In this document: positions 44,965 through 54,811 of the stretch, piece after piece
Layout: every line of letters begins with the position of its first letter
Numbering within the stretch: the stretch's first letter is position 1
Assembly (NCBI GenBank): GCA_949825065.1
Contig: OX463841.1
Coordinates: 17,747,064 to 17,811,063 of the forward strand
DNA from: Odontocerum albicorne
Lineage: Eukaryota > Arthropoda > Insecta > Trichoptera > Odontoceridae
Reading direction: 5' to 3'
DNA length: 64,000 nt
Made by a program: the position numbers and the translations under genes
The notes under the pieces: generated by a model
What the model was told of the DNA's origin: nothing
Database searches by the model: none
What the model saw: only the letters and a program-made list of their open reading frames with translations

Positions 44965-45725
44965 TGGGGTCTTTCAAATTGAGCGGTTTTAATTAATATT
45001 AAAAAAAATTTAATTCTTGAATAAATCACACAATTTGCTTGGATTTCCAAAACCTTTTTATTTATTTTTTAACTTGGCGAGTTTATTGCCATGTGGCAAT
45101 CTCTTCCAACCAACCAACCAACCAGAAATATGTTTTTATAGGCCCTAAGTGTTAACCAGACTGGAATCCTATTTAAAAAATCTGGGTTCCAGCGGGGATC
45201 GAACCCGCAACCTCCGGATCGGCAGACAAGTATCTTACCACCAGGCCACGGAGGTCGTCATTGGTCATTGAAGTATAATGTATGACATTTTAACACAAAA
45301 AACAATATCCGCCAAATGTCCACCTCTTGCGGCTCCACAGATGTCCACTCTTTTGTCAAAATTTTCGATGACATTTTGGCATAATTGCGGTTCTAACTCA
45401 CCAATAACGCGAATAATTTCGTCCTTCAGCTCAGGAATTGACTGGGGGTCATTCTTATAGATCTGGCTATTCACGTAACCCCAGAGAAAAAAGTTCAACG
45501 GTGTCAGATCACATGATCTTGGTGGCTAATTAACATCACGGTTTCCGGCGATTACAATACATAAAATAATTCCACATTTTGAACGCGTTGTTTTATTGTA
45601 TACGACTCTATTTTTATAAATGTCATACATTACACGTTTCAAATGTCACAAGACCCAGGCAAGTTCACGACGCCATCTGTGTTTTATCCAAGAATAAAAA
45701 AAAACGCTCAAATTGAAAGACCCTT
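44965..45725 (-). mobile_element. Mar-2 copy 3, with SINE-1 inside
   Basis: Ends 'ggggtctttcaaattgagcg' and 'gctcaaattgaaagaccctt', TA at 44963-44964 and 45726-45727. The minus strand has an open C-terminus (45265-45498): 'MNFFLWGYVNSQIYKNDPQS', 'IPELKDEIIRVIGELEPQL', 'GAARGGHLADIVFCV'. Longer than its sisters only because a SINE-1 (45053-45260) sits near the 3' end. Confidence 0.92.
45053..45260 (-). mobile_element. SINE-1, full length, inside Mar-2
   Basis: Best SINE-1 reference in the window. Minus strand: 'gacctccgtggcctggtggt' (A box 'tggcctggtgg'), 'gggttcgatccc' (B box), 'ggttccagcggg' region, body 'aggattccagtctggtt', tail with three 'ggtt' units, 'gagattgccacatggcaata' and 'aactcgccaagtt', then a TAAA-rich end. 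Confidence 0.93.
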
Positions 45726-46019
45726 TATATTATATCATACTATATTTGATAAAATCACACGATTTTTTTACTATTCCTCTAATAAAACCTGTGTAGCAGA
45801 TCCAATGTCGTAAAATCGTCTCTGTCTAAGAATCAGACTGTCTTTATAGGTTCATCAGGCTTTTGAAGAACTTTCTTTTTGAGAGATCTCCGAAATTTGT
45901 TATTATTACTTCTTTTTAGGCGTGATAGAGGAGGACCAACAATAAGACGATGATTTATTTAGCGCCGTTCAGGGAGCAAGATCTTGTCAAAGGTGCTGTA
46001 ACCGAAACTCGGGACCACG

Positions 46020-46200
46020 GAAATTATGGTTAAATCAAGTGTATGATATGTTGAAAATGTAAAAAGTCAGAGAAATCGTTGGAGCTGTATAAGAAGGTGT
46101 AGAATAGGTGAAAGATGTGTGTGGCAATTAAAAAGTATGGCGCTCTTTCCTCTCTGTCTACCACGACAGGGAGACGATGTGATAATACTTGTATACTCGT
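46020..46200 (+). mobile_element. LINE-R tail fragment
   Basis: 'atggttaaatcaagtgtatg' (WLNQVY), 'cagagaaatcgttggagctg' and 'cctctctgtctaccacgaca'. Confidence 0.7.
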
Positions 46201-46222
46201 ACACATAAACATTTTTCATGCG

Positions 46223-46839
46223 TTAACCCTTCTTGTCCTGTGATGTGTAACTAGTACACATTGCTTCTAAAAACGTTAATATCTCTATAAATATAATAAA
46301 TACTGGGTTCAGATTTTAGGTATTCCTCCGTAATACATTTACGCATTGAATGAAAAAAATAATATTAATAATAATTAACACTTATCGGCCACATCAGAGA
46401 TATTTTGTGAAAATCGGGAATAAATTCACCAATACAATCAAACGTGTGCCAGTGTGTGATGTAGGTATATTCATTATAAAAATCGGTATGGGTGAGGAAG
46501 CGAAACTATTCACGTCTCACTCTCACTCTACTTCTGTATATGGGAACGCAAAAAATAGAATCTCAGTTCAGTCGCTTCTCTCGTTTAGTAGCCAGTCGGC
46601 TTTCGTTCGAGGTGATCGTCTCGTCTGTTTTGTGAAAGTCGGCCGACGTTTTTTTTTTTTCATGTTTTCAGCAATTAAATTTAATTTATTATCACTTTTG
46701 ACTTCAGATTTAATTAATTTAAGCGATTGACTATGAATATTGTTATTTTTCCAATTTAAAATCGCTCATTTTAACATGTATATTGAATACACAGCACCGG
46801 AACGCAATGATTATTTTAGCACAGTAAGGGATAGGTTAA
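46223..46839 (+). mobile_element. PBLE: piggyBac-like non-autonomous element
   Basis: TTAA at both ends (46223-46226, 46836-46839), with 'cccttcttgtcctgtgatg' at the left and, inverted, 'cctatcccttactgtgc' at the right. The left subterminal 'gtgtaactagtacac' is a near palindrome. ~610 bp. The open frame 46350-46730 is not transposase-like. The 46450-46650 part is GC-richer and could be an old promoter/5' UTR. Partial relatives: 19697-19906 and 36886-36960. Confidence 0.75.
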
Positions 46840-47199
46840 ATAAGCGTATTGCAAATTATACTCCGAATGTATTTATATGGTTAGAATTAGAAATAATCTG
46901 AATGCATTTATGATATATGGTTTCCGAGAATCTGTTATCATTTTCAGTTGGATCACTTTTAAAGAATTTTAAGTGTCTTATGTTAATTTAATTTAACAAA
47001 CTATACATCATAGGCTTCTATTTAAATACAATAATTATTATGTACCAAACTATATTTAAATATTTTTTCAAAGGTTTCGGCTTAAAATTTGTGGAACTCC
47101 ATATCAGAATATTTAACAATAAATCACTTTTTTATTCCATTAATTATATCAATTCATTAATCCCTGCTAAAAATTATATATAAAAAAGAATTTAAAAAT
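46840..47199. other. Unassigned; R5 piece at ~47065-47115
   Basis: 'aaaggtttcggcttaaaatt' with 'tgtggaactccatat' is the inverse of sequence at 48855-48900 and 57665-57712. Otherwise AT-rich. Confidence 0.5.
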
Positions 47200-47344
47200 A
47201 TTAGAGATACACAAATCCATAAGCTAAATCATTAGAGATACACAAATCCATAAACCAAATCATTAGAGATGCACAAATCCATAAGCTAAATCATTAGAGA
47301 TACACAAATCCATAAGCTAAATTATTAGAGATACACAAATCCAT
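47200..47344 (+). repeat. 31-bp minisatellite
   Basis: Unit 'agagatacacaaatccataa' plus 'gctaaatcatt', about five copies. Its units served as target for the PLE and hAT insertions that follow. Confidence 0.92.
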
Positions 47345-47650
47345 TCTTACATATCAGTAGTAACGGAAATAAATTGGACAGATTAGAGGCCCTAGAAATT
47401 TCTAAGTCAGTACACCGATCCGAACATCTGTTGAACAGTTATTTCCCAAAAATCTCTCCGCTCTTGGCCGAAATTGTGCCATGCCTCCCTCATCCCTCAG
47501 CCCCAACCGTTGAAGCGTGTATATCGGTACCAGTTCGAACAGCATTTAGTCTTGTTTGCGCTCCCCTGATGATGAGGTGAAAGCTTTGAAACCGGTAGGG
47601 TTATACCGTCACAAAAAAGTGGAATAAGCATTGTTTGATAAAAATAAATT
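47345..47650 (+). mobile_element. PLE copy, 5'-truncated, with 10-bp target duplication
   Basis: Bounded by 'acaaatccat' at 47335-47344 and 47651-47660. Encodes 'MDRLEALEISKSVHRSEHLL', 'NSYFPKISPLLAEIVPCLPH', the tail of the Penelope-like ORF after the GIY-YIG domain, then a 3' UTR with 'ctgatgatgaggtgaaagc', 'ttgaaaccggtagggttata' and 'ccgtcac' and the tip 'gtggaataagcattgtttga'. Confidence 0.88.
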
Positions 47651-47670
47651 ACAAATCCATAAGCTAAATT

Positions 47671-48368
47671 CAGGGGTCGGCAAACTTTTTTCGCTAAGGG
47701 CCAGATAGTAAAAAATTTAGGCTCGGCGGGCCAGGAAGCAAACTGGAGGATATTTATATAGTTAATTCTACTTAAATAGAAAAAAAAAAGTTTACATTTT
47801 TTACTAGGCGGTGATAATATTTATACACATTTTGCTGACTCACAAAAACACGAATGAAACATTTAAATTTATTAATTAAGGTATTATAGAAACAGGCAAA
47901 ATGTTCGTATTATTGAACAACAAATGTTACATAATAATAACAAATATATGTATAACTCTACTAATGAGATTATGTAATTGTTTTTTCTGAGATAACATTT
48001 TATCAAACTGGGATTCGAAGTTACTACTTCCTCTCATCAAAATCGATTGCGAATGGCGATCTGTTAACGCTGACCTGTATTGCGATTTTACGTACTTCAT
48101 TTATGAAAATTTAAATATTTTTTGTGATACGTAATATTTTCTTGAGATAAAACTTTTATTTTTGAGAAAATAATTTAATTTAATTAAAGTATTGTAATAA
48201 ATTTAAACTAACTATGTACTAAATAAAACAATACATATACAATTTAACTTAAAATAAAACAAACACATAAAATATTAAAAATGAGATCGATTATTATTAG
48301 CTCGCGGGCCCGATTGAAATAGGCATCAGGCCGGATTTGGCCCGCGGGCCGTAGTTGGTCGACCCCTG
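47671..48368. mobile_element. hAT-type MITE inserted in the 31-bp array
   Basis: 'caggggtcggcaaacttttt' and 'gtagttggtcgacccctg' are inverted termini with GC-rich subterminal 'gggccag/ggcccgcgggcc'. Flanks 'agctaaat' (47662-47669 plus one extra t, and 48369-48376) are an 8-bp duplication of array sequence. 698 bp, no ORF. Confidence 0.9.
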
Positions 48369-49044
48369 AGCTAAATCAAAAAAGGTTTTAATTTTTTTTA
48401 AACTATATGTACTCGTTCTTTTGAATTTTTATTACCTAGGCGTATGCCGTTCTAAGGCAGGTAGTTCATTTAAAATAAATAAAAACAAAATTAAAAAATC
48501 ATAAATTAAGTATAAAAAAATCAGAAACCATAAGTGTAAAAAATTCCACCACAGATTGTAAAAGGATTCCCCTTTCTTAAATATTTTTCCTTTGCATTAA
48601 TATTGTCGAATTCATGAGAAATGTTTACATAAATTATTTTAGTTCATTTTTTTAATTTATTTTTTCCCGGCAACCCACCAAACACATTTGACGTGAGTGG
48701 GCCTAGTAACACGAGACCAGTATGATATAAGCATTTTTTTAATAACAAACTAGGATCATTCCGGCTAAAGAGAGCCTCGGGATAGGATATAGAAATACGT
48801 GTAACGGGGATTAATGCAAGTCGAATAACAAAGTAATTTATTGTTCAATAGTCTAATACTCGTATGGAGTTCCACAAAGATAAAACCGAAACACTTTGAT
48901 GATATATAATATATTTAAACTATTTAAAAATAATTCTAGCGTTTTCATAACTTATTGGTAATGGCAATTTTTTTCATAACAAACTTGAAAAAAATATATT
49001 TGTAAATGCGAGTATTTTGATTATTTCTGAAAAGTTGTCGCGAG
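48369..49044. other. Unassigned; R5 at ~48745-48900
   Basis: 48745-48900 ('gagagcctcgggatagga', 'cgtgtaacgggga', 'ggagttccacaaag') matches 57565-57715. Class unknown. The remainder is AT-rich. Confidence 0.55.
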
Positions 49045-49640
49045 TAACGAATGAGATTTATAATTTATTTTTATCAAACACTGTTTATTCCACTTTTTTG
49101 TGACGGTATAACCCTACCGGTTTCAAGGCTTTCACCTCATCTTCAGGGTAGCACAAACAAGACTAAATGCTGTTCGAACTGGTACCGATATAAACGCTTC
49201 AACGGTTGGGGACTGAAGGGTGAGGGAGGCATGGGACGATTTCGGCCAAGAGCGGAGAGATTTTTGGGATATAACTGTTCACCAGATGTTCGGATCGATG
49301 TACTGACTTAGAAATTTCTAGGGCCTTTAATCTGTCCAATTTATTTCCGTTACTACTGATATGTAAGAATTTGGCATTATCGATAGAAAAAGTATGGTTT
49401 TCACGGTGACAATGATTAGCCATTTCAGAATAAATTAGAGGATTTGTTAAGGCGGATTTGTGTTCACGAAATCTCTTTTCAAAAGATCTTCCTGTCTTTC
49501 CCATATATAAATTATCCCAGTCAGCACATAAAAGTTTATACACACCAATGTTGCTAAGTATTCCATTTTTGCCTTTCCCATTAAATAAGAGTTGCCGGAG
49601 ATTAAAATTAGTATAAAAAGCTGGCTTTATGTGACTTGGA
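49045..49640 (-). pseudogene. Penelope-like element: GIY-YIG endonuclease domain and 3' end
   Basis: Minus-strand open frame (49199 up to ~49610). 'IGVYKLLCADWDNLYMGKTG' carries both halves of the GIY-YIG motif (GVY...LYMG), followed by 'RSFEKRFREHKSAL' with the conserved Arg and Glu-His, then 'NHCHRENHTF' and a C-terminal tail. In Penelope-like retroelements this endonuclease nicks target DNA and lies after the reverse transcriptase, which is missing here (5' truncation). The 3' UTR ends in 'gtggaataaacagtgtttga'. Siblings: 33580, 37488, 47345. Confidence 0.88.
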
Positions 49641-49936
49641 ATATTTTATACAAAGTAAGATATGAGATTAAATATCAACTTCGTAAAACAATGGCTAGTA
49701 AAAGAAAATGACAATACTTGTATAATATTTATTGTTGAGTTAGCAGGGGGTCGTCGTGGGAGGTGAGATAAGACTTTTATGGATTGTAATCACCACCAAT
49801 AAAAGATGGAGAATATATTTTATTGCAATATTGTTTTTATTGCAATTTTGTTATCACAGAGATAGCTAATATTGCGTGTGATTGACAGTCGAAGATTGCA
49901 CCAAGAGTATAGAATATTCTTCAAACGATTATTAAT

Positions 49937-50518
49937 ATATGATGGCCACCAAAAGACTGAAGGGTTTAAAAAAGTCATAACTTGTTAATTTGAAATTTTT
50001 TTAAATTTTATTTTTTTACAGGCTATAGAACATTTCTTGAAAATTAAAATGGCTACATATGATGTTCAGCAACGAGTAAAACTCATAGAGTTTTTCTATT
50101 CCAGTAAAAGTATCAAGTTAATAAAAAAAACTTTTTGAACAACTTGATAATGAGTGATGAGGTCCTTTTTCATTTAAACGGGTACATCAACAAACAAATC
50201 TGCAGATTTTGCGGTACTGAAAATCCCAGAAAATTACATCAGCATCAATTGCATGCCCAAAAATGCACTGTTGGGTGCGGTTTTATGGTTGAAAGAGTTA
50301 TCGTCTCCTATTTCTTTGAAAATGAGGAAGGTCAGCCAGAAATAATCAACGGGGCCCTGTATAGGACAATGCTTAATTTTTTAAATCCTAGCGGTCGAAA
50401 ATAATCAGGAGGTATGGTTTCAACAGGCTGAAGCTACTGCGCACACTGCCAGGGCGACGATGGACCTCCTGCGAGATTTTTTTGGTGAACGGTTCTTTCT
50501 TTCAGTGGCCACCCTGTA
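49937..50518 (+). pseudogene. Mar-3: mariner-like element, doubly deleted
   Basis: Starts 'MATYDVQQRVKLIEFFYSSK' at 50049, then jumps to 'NNLIMSDEVLFHLNGYINKQ' and 'RFCGTENPRKLHQHQLHAQK', 'CTVGCGFMVERVIVSYFFEN', the region of the first catalytic Asp. It ends with 'TARATMDLLRDFF'-like sequence before the right terminus 'agtggccaccctgta'. The left terminus 'tgatggccaccaaaag' is diverged. The last catalytic Asp region is gone. The open frame at 50135-50404 is the middle part. Confidence 0.82.
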
Positions 50519-50579
50519 TAACAAGCTACTGAGTAGAGGAGCGAATGAGAACCCCAAAGTGAAATTGAATATTTTGAAG

Positions 50580-51030
50580 AACACGATATAAACAAACTTC
50601 GAGTCTCTGGAAGGCATAGCCCTTTAAACCTTTAAGACATACAGCATAGAGTCCAAAGCCGACACTGTCACAACCAAAAATCTCCTTCGACTTAACGAAA
50701 TGAAGGTACTCAGGAATATCGCTGGAAAAACCCTTCGTGATAGAGTACGAAACACAGAAATCCGAAGGATATGTGAATTTGAAGATATTGTCAGATGGGG
50801 ACGACAGAGAAGAAGGTTCTGGAACGAACATGTATCCAGAATGGCGGAACCAAGAGCCTAAGAATGGTCAGGGACAGTATCCCCCAAGCAAGCAAACCTC
50901 CAGGACGACCTCCAAAAAGACGGAAAGACAGCTGACAGTCGACGTCACAAGAGGGAAACGATGATGCAGGACCATAACAGGCCAACAGGCCTAAAAGAAG
51001 AGGAAGAAGAAGAAGACGTAAATATTAATA
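50580..51030 (+). pseudogene. LINE-H C-terminal copy
   Basis: Frame pieces 'LNEMKVLRNIAGKTLRDRVR', 'NTEIRRICEFEDIVRWGRQR', 'RRFWNEHVSRMAEPRA' and 'DSIPQASKPPGRPPKRRKDS', then 'KRRGRRRR' in a GAA-rich tail. ORF2 C-terminus of a LINE group distinct from the others here. Frameshifted and truncated. Confidence 0.82.
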
Positions 51031-51079
51031 ATATTGTGACGAAACTTTCAATATTTGTTTAAAATACTCGTATTTTAAT

Positions 51080-51440
51080 ATAAGTTTACCAGCATTCTGT
51101 TTTGTGGAGGGCTTCATTACATTTCTTAAGACATGCAGTGGGTCTCACTTATATTTTTGTGCTTATCACACACCTTGAAAGCTCTGCAAGGTTTTTCTTT
51201 TTTGTCAGTTGATGAAATACATATCAACATATATTTAGACATGCATTTTGACAACCTGTTTGAATGGTCCCATATTCTATTTGAACCCAATGAGTGTAGT
51301 AGATAGCCAGATTCATGTGTCATAATCTTCTAGATCTGACCTTTCACTGCACATTGATGACGTGACATCACAATCTCCATCATAAATCAATTTATGTTTA
51401 TTTTCATTTTCCAGGGTACTGTCCATATTAGAAATCAAGA
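51080..51440 (-). pseudogene. piggyBac-like transposase C-terminus (Cys-rich domain)
   Basis: Minus strand: 'ICISSTDKKEKPCRAFKVCD', 'KHKNISETHCMS', and after a 1-base shift 'LKKCNEALHKTECW'. The spacing of Cys/His (C-x5-C ... C-x3... KKC ... H--EC) resembles the zinc-binding C-terminal domain of piggyBac-family transposases. The preceding ~250 bp is degenerate. A second remnant lies at 59185-59390. The DDD catalytic region is not present. Confidence 0.65.
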
Positions 51441-51569
51441 GATTATCATTTTGAGGTTGAATTGTTTAAACAAAAATTACTTAATTAATATGTCCTTTTT
51501 TGGCCGTGTATTGATTTACTTCACCGAGCATATACTCGTATATTTTACTTCAGTAAACACATATGTTAT

Positions 51570-51893
51570 TACCAGTTTTTTTTACGTCGTCCTTTACTGT
51601 CCATGCAGTCAGACTCTGGAATCAGTTATAAACAAATATAAGACTCGCTCCGTCCTTGGCACGCTTTAAGAAGCGACTGAAAAAATTCTTAATTTCTAGC
51701 CAGTAAAATAACATGTTTCATTCCTGATTTTTATTTTCCTTTCCTCTCCACCATCCCTTTCTTTCCTTTTTATTGATGATATCTCACTTTATATGAAAAG
51801 GAATGTTCGGGTGATTGTCCTTCTTTGTGGGGTTCGTGTGCATATGCTCACGTATGTGTTTATGGATTTCGTGGGGATGGATAGTCATTTTGC
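51570..51893 (+). pseudogene. LINE-A copy lacking its 3' tip
   Basis: Encodes 'TVHAVRLWNQL'-type sequence ('SLARFKKRLKKFLIS') then the LINE-A 3' UTR to 'ggatagtcatttt', where it stops, 4 bp before the MADF frame. Loss of a LINE 3' tip is unusual and implies a later rearrangement. Confidence 0.8.
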
Positions 51894-51896
51894 AAG

Positions 51897-52026
51897 ATGG
51901 TGGAAGTTTTAATAGCAGCTGTGTATAAAAGGGAACCGTTGTGGAACACATCGAGCAAATTATACAAAAATGTAGCTGTAATAAAATCGCTTTGGAATGA
52001 AGTTGCACAGGAAATAAATAAAGATG
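51897..52026 (+). CDS. MADF-domain protein, candidate first coding exon
   Basis: ATG at 51897 in a good context (caagATGG) opens 'MVEVLIAAVYKREPLWNTSS' and 'KLYKNVAVIKSLWNEVAQEI' then 'NKDG', closed by a canonical donor 'ggtaagtt' (intron from 52027, phase 1). The Leu-Ile start, 'PLW', 'YKN' and 'W-EVA-EI' are hallmarks of the first half of MADF (Adf-1-like, Myb/SANT-related) DNA-binding domains. These occur in insect regulators and in the accessory protein of PIF/Harbinger transposons. The second half (Trp-x-Leu-Arg helix) was not found nearby. Could be a real gene's first exon, a relic, or part of a transposon. Confidence 0.6.
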
Positions 52027-52552
52027 GTAAGTTGTAATGAAATTGGTTAGTTTTGAAAGTGGCATCGTGTGTTGACTCAACCACTCCCAACTGTCAAATG
52101 AATTTATGCGTAGCACTTTGGTGTGGCCATGCATGAAGTCATCTAGTATATGAGTTACGTAAAACCTAGCTTAGCACCTAACGAAGCACTTTGGTGTGGT
52201 CTCGGCCTTAGTGAATTGATTGTATCACTTCGGAGGCTCGTAATCACACATGCACACGCCCGTAAAGCTCACAACTATTGCAGATGTAATGAATTAATTA
52301 TAAATATCATGTTAGCTAGCATATTAATTCATGTGAGTTTTGCGAAACCAATTTGTTGAGATTGTCGATATATTTTACCTTAATCTGCTGAGCTATAGAA
52401 GAAAGCTGATTGTAGAGTTGAACAAGTTTTGAATTTCTAATATATTATCCTTTCCTCATGAATGTCAAGAGTGACACTCGGTGTGGTAAGGTGCGGGCAG
52501 CTGACTCAAGACGGTTCTGTATCACATAATCAACTATGTTTTTTGTTACATA
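52027..52552. other. Possible intron; nothing recognised
   Basis: Follows the MADF donor. Contains a repeated 'gcactttggtgtgg' (52112, 52185). No acceptor linked to a MADF continuation was seen. Confidence 0.45.
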
Positions 52553-53165
52553 CATAGTATCATCACGCCATATCCCTTGCGGGATAGGCAAAGATAACAG
52601 ATCTCCAAACTATTCTATCCAAGAACACACTTTTCATCTTCTCCATATTCATACATCTCGTCATACACAGTCTTCTATTACTCATACTTCTCACTTTACC
52701 TTCTTTCAAAATCTAGTCCAGTCAAGTTTTCCTCGGTGTACTTCTTCCACGCACACCTTGCACTTCTGACATGTATACTCGCTTAGTCATTCTTTCATCA
52801 TTCATTCTCTCCACATGTCCAAACCATCTTAAAGCTATTTTCTTCATTTTACATTTTATTCATACATTAATTTCTGATGTTTTAATTCCACCTTTTTCAA
52901 CCATTACCACTCCACGAATTTTCTTTAGTGTACGTAACTCCACAACATTAATATAACTTTTATTCTTCTACTACCCAGTTCTACTTTTACTTCCATACAT
53001 CAATGTGGGTACCAACCCACTATTATGTATTGCCATTTGTGTTACAGTTGATATTGTGCGGTTATTGTATAAAACGTTAAGTGCTTCATTCGCCTTGTTC
53101 CCTGTCGCTACCCTTCTTTCAATGTCCCTTTCAACTTGCTCATCACACGTATTTATTGTTAAGTG
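52553..53165 (-). mobile_element. LINE-F copy
   Basis: Minus-strand sister of 39258-39965, starting at the 'gccatatcccttgcggga' tail and extending past 'aaccattaccactccacg' to 'ttgctcatcacacg'. Many shifts. Confidence 0.8.
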
Positions 53166-53384
53166 TTAATATTTTGAAATCACTTGTCTTGTGTACTTGT
53201 TAACTTACATATTACTTGAATTGTTTTATTGTATTGACGTGTCTGTTTATTTGGTTTTGTTGAAAGTTGTTTTTTTTTAATTTTTAGTTTATTTCGTTTT
53301 ATTCAAATAATTTTGCTACTTTTTTTAAGGTACATCGTGTCGTTCGCAGGAATTTTTAACTCCATAATTAATTTCAATAAATTC
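53166..53384. other. No recognised feature
   Basis: T-rich unique sequence. Confidence 0.5.
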
Positions 53385-53675
53385 GAATCGTGAATCTCTC
53401 ACCCTAAATTTATTTAAAATCGTGAATCTTTCACCCTAAATCTACTTACTATTCGAATCGTGAATCTCTCACCCTAAATTTATTTAAAATCGTGAATCTT
53501 TCACTCTAAATCTATTCGAATCGTGAATATTTCACCCTAAATCTATTCCAATCGTGAATCTTTCACCCTAAATCTATTCCAATCGTAAATCTTTCACCCT
53601 AAATCTATTTCAATCGTGAATCTTTCACCCTAAATCTATTCGAATCGTGAATCTTTCACCCTAAATTTATTTAAG
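53385..53675 (+). repeat. 31-bp minisatellite, ~9 copies
   Basis: Unit 'aatcgtgaatctttcaccct' plus 'aaatctattcg'. The first units carry variants ('tctctcaccctaaattta'). Confidence 0.92.
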
Positions 53676-54354
53676 TGATTCTCTTCATAATACGAAGTTT
53701 CAACTCCAAAATAATTTTATTCGGTTATATTCATAACATGTATTTACCAAAATAAATAATAATCATAATTCATGGCATGAAATTTTAACCCCAAAACTAA
53801 TTTTAATTATTCTATGCATAGCACGAAGTTTTTATCGTTAATGAAAATAAAAACAAGGTTTTTACGACTGAGTTTACATGATGCTATCGTGATCATCATA
53901 TGCTATCGTGATCATCATATGCTATCATTGTTTACAAGAAGCAAAAAAGGAAGATGAAAAATGTGTAATGTCCCATAATAAATATTTACTTTTTAGAATT
54001 TTATGGTGATGGTGCGGTAATCAGAGAACCGCAGCTTTATTATTGTATATTTATCTTAAGTATGTTAGGTACGAACGAGTATATTATGTGTTTACTCCGA
54101 ATTGCGGGCAATGACGTAACTGTTTAATTTATACCAAGTTATTAGGTCATGCATGTTGCAGTGTGGCCGAGTCGGCTGCATACAGCAAATCCATTTGACA
54201 TTTGATGTAGTTTAATTTTTGACACTTAAAGTGCGATATTGTTTAATGCAGATTAATGTGTAACTTGTCGTCAGGTCAACGCTAAGCATCTTGCAGGCTG
54301 GGTGTAAAACCCAAAAATGTCCCTCGCTTGTAAAAAACACGCATTTAGAATTTG
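53676..54354. other. No recognised feature
   Basis: AT-rich. A short triplication of 'atgctatcgtgatcatcat' near 53880-53930. Confidence 0.5.
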
Positions 54355-54555
54355 ATGACATATGTGACCTAGTTGGTAAGATACCGTCTTCGGATACGGA
54401 GGTGACGGGCTCGATTCCTGGGAGAATCCAGATTAAAAAAAGAGGTTTCCAGTCTTGTTTTCACTTGAGGCCTTATAAACACCTTTCTGGTTGATTGGAG
54501 GAAATTACAACAATGCAATAATCCCATAGGGTTGTATTGTGTACAAAGAAAATGT
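54355..54555 (+). mobile_element. SINE-1 copy
   Basis: 'gtgacctagttggtaag' (A box), 'gggctcgattcctg' (B box, one change), body 'ggtttccagtcttgttttca' and tail 'caatgcaataatcccatagg', 'gttgtattgtgtacaaag'. Confidence 0.85.
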
Positions 54556-54694
54556 CAAACATTATTTGTTTACTAAAAATGGGTTCCAATTACGAGTTAG
54601 AGCGTACTCAAGGAGAGTTTGCTCTCTAAAGGGCGTATATAAAATTGCCTTGTTTTCTTTTTCTAGTAAGTACATTTTAAATTTATTAGCATAA

Positions 54695-54783
54695 TATTGC
54701 AAAGTTGGAAGAGATTGCGACATGGTAATATGTCCGCCAGGTTGTACTGTATACAACGAAAGTGTCATACAACACAATACAAT
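54695..54783 (+). mobile_element. SINE-1 tail fragment
   Basis: 'ttggaagagattgcgacatg' and 'gttgtactgtatacaacgaa' belong to the tail. No head. Confidence 0.75.
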
Positions 54784-54811
54784 AAGGGCTTGTAAAAAAA
54801 CAACAGGACAT

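Noticed and set aside
46350..46730. 126-codon frame inside the PBLE element as a transposase
   Set aside because: No Asp-rich catalytic pattern or Cys-rich tail; the sister copy at 19697 does not preserve the frame.
51784..52134. Minus-strand open frames over the MADF exon
   Set aside because: Antisense shadows; the plus strand has the domain match, start context and splice donor.
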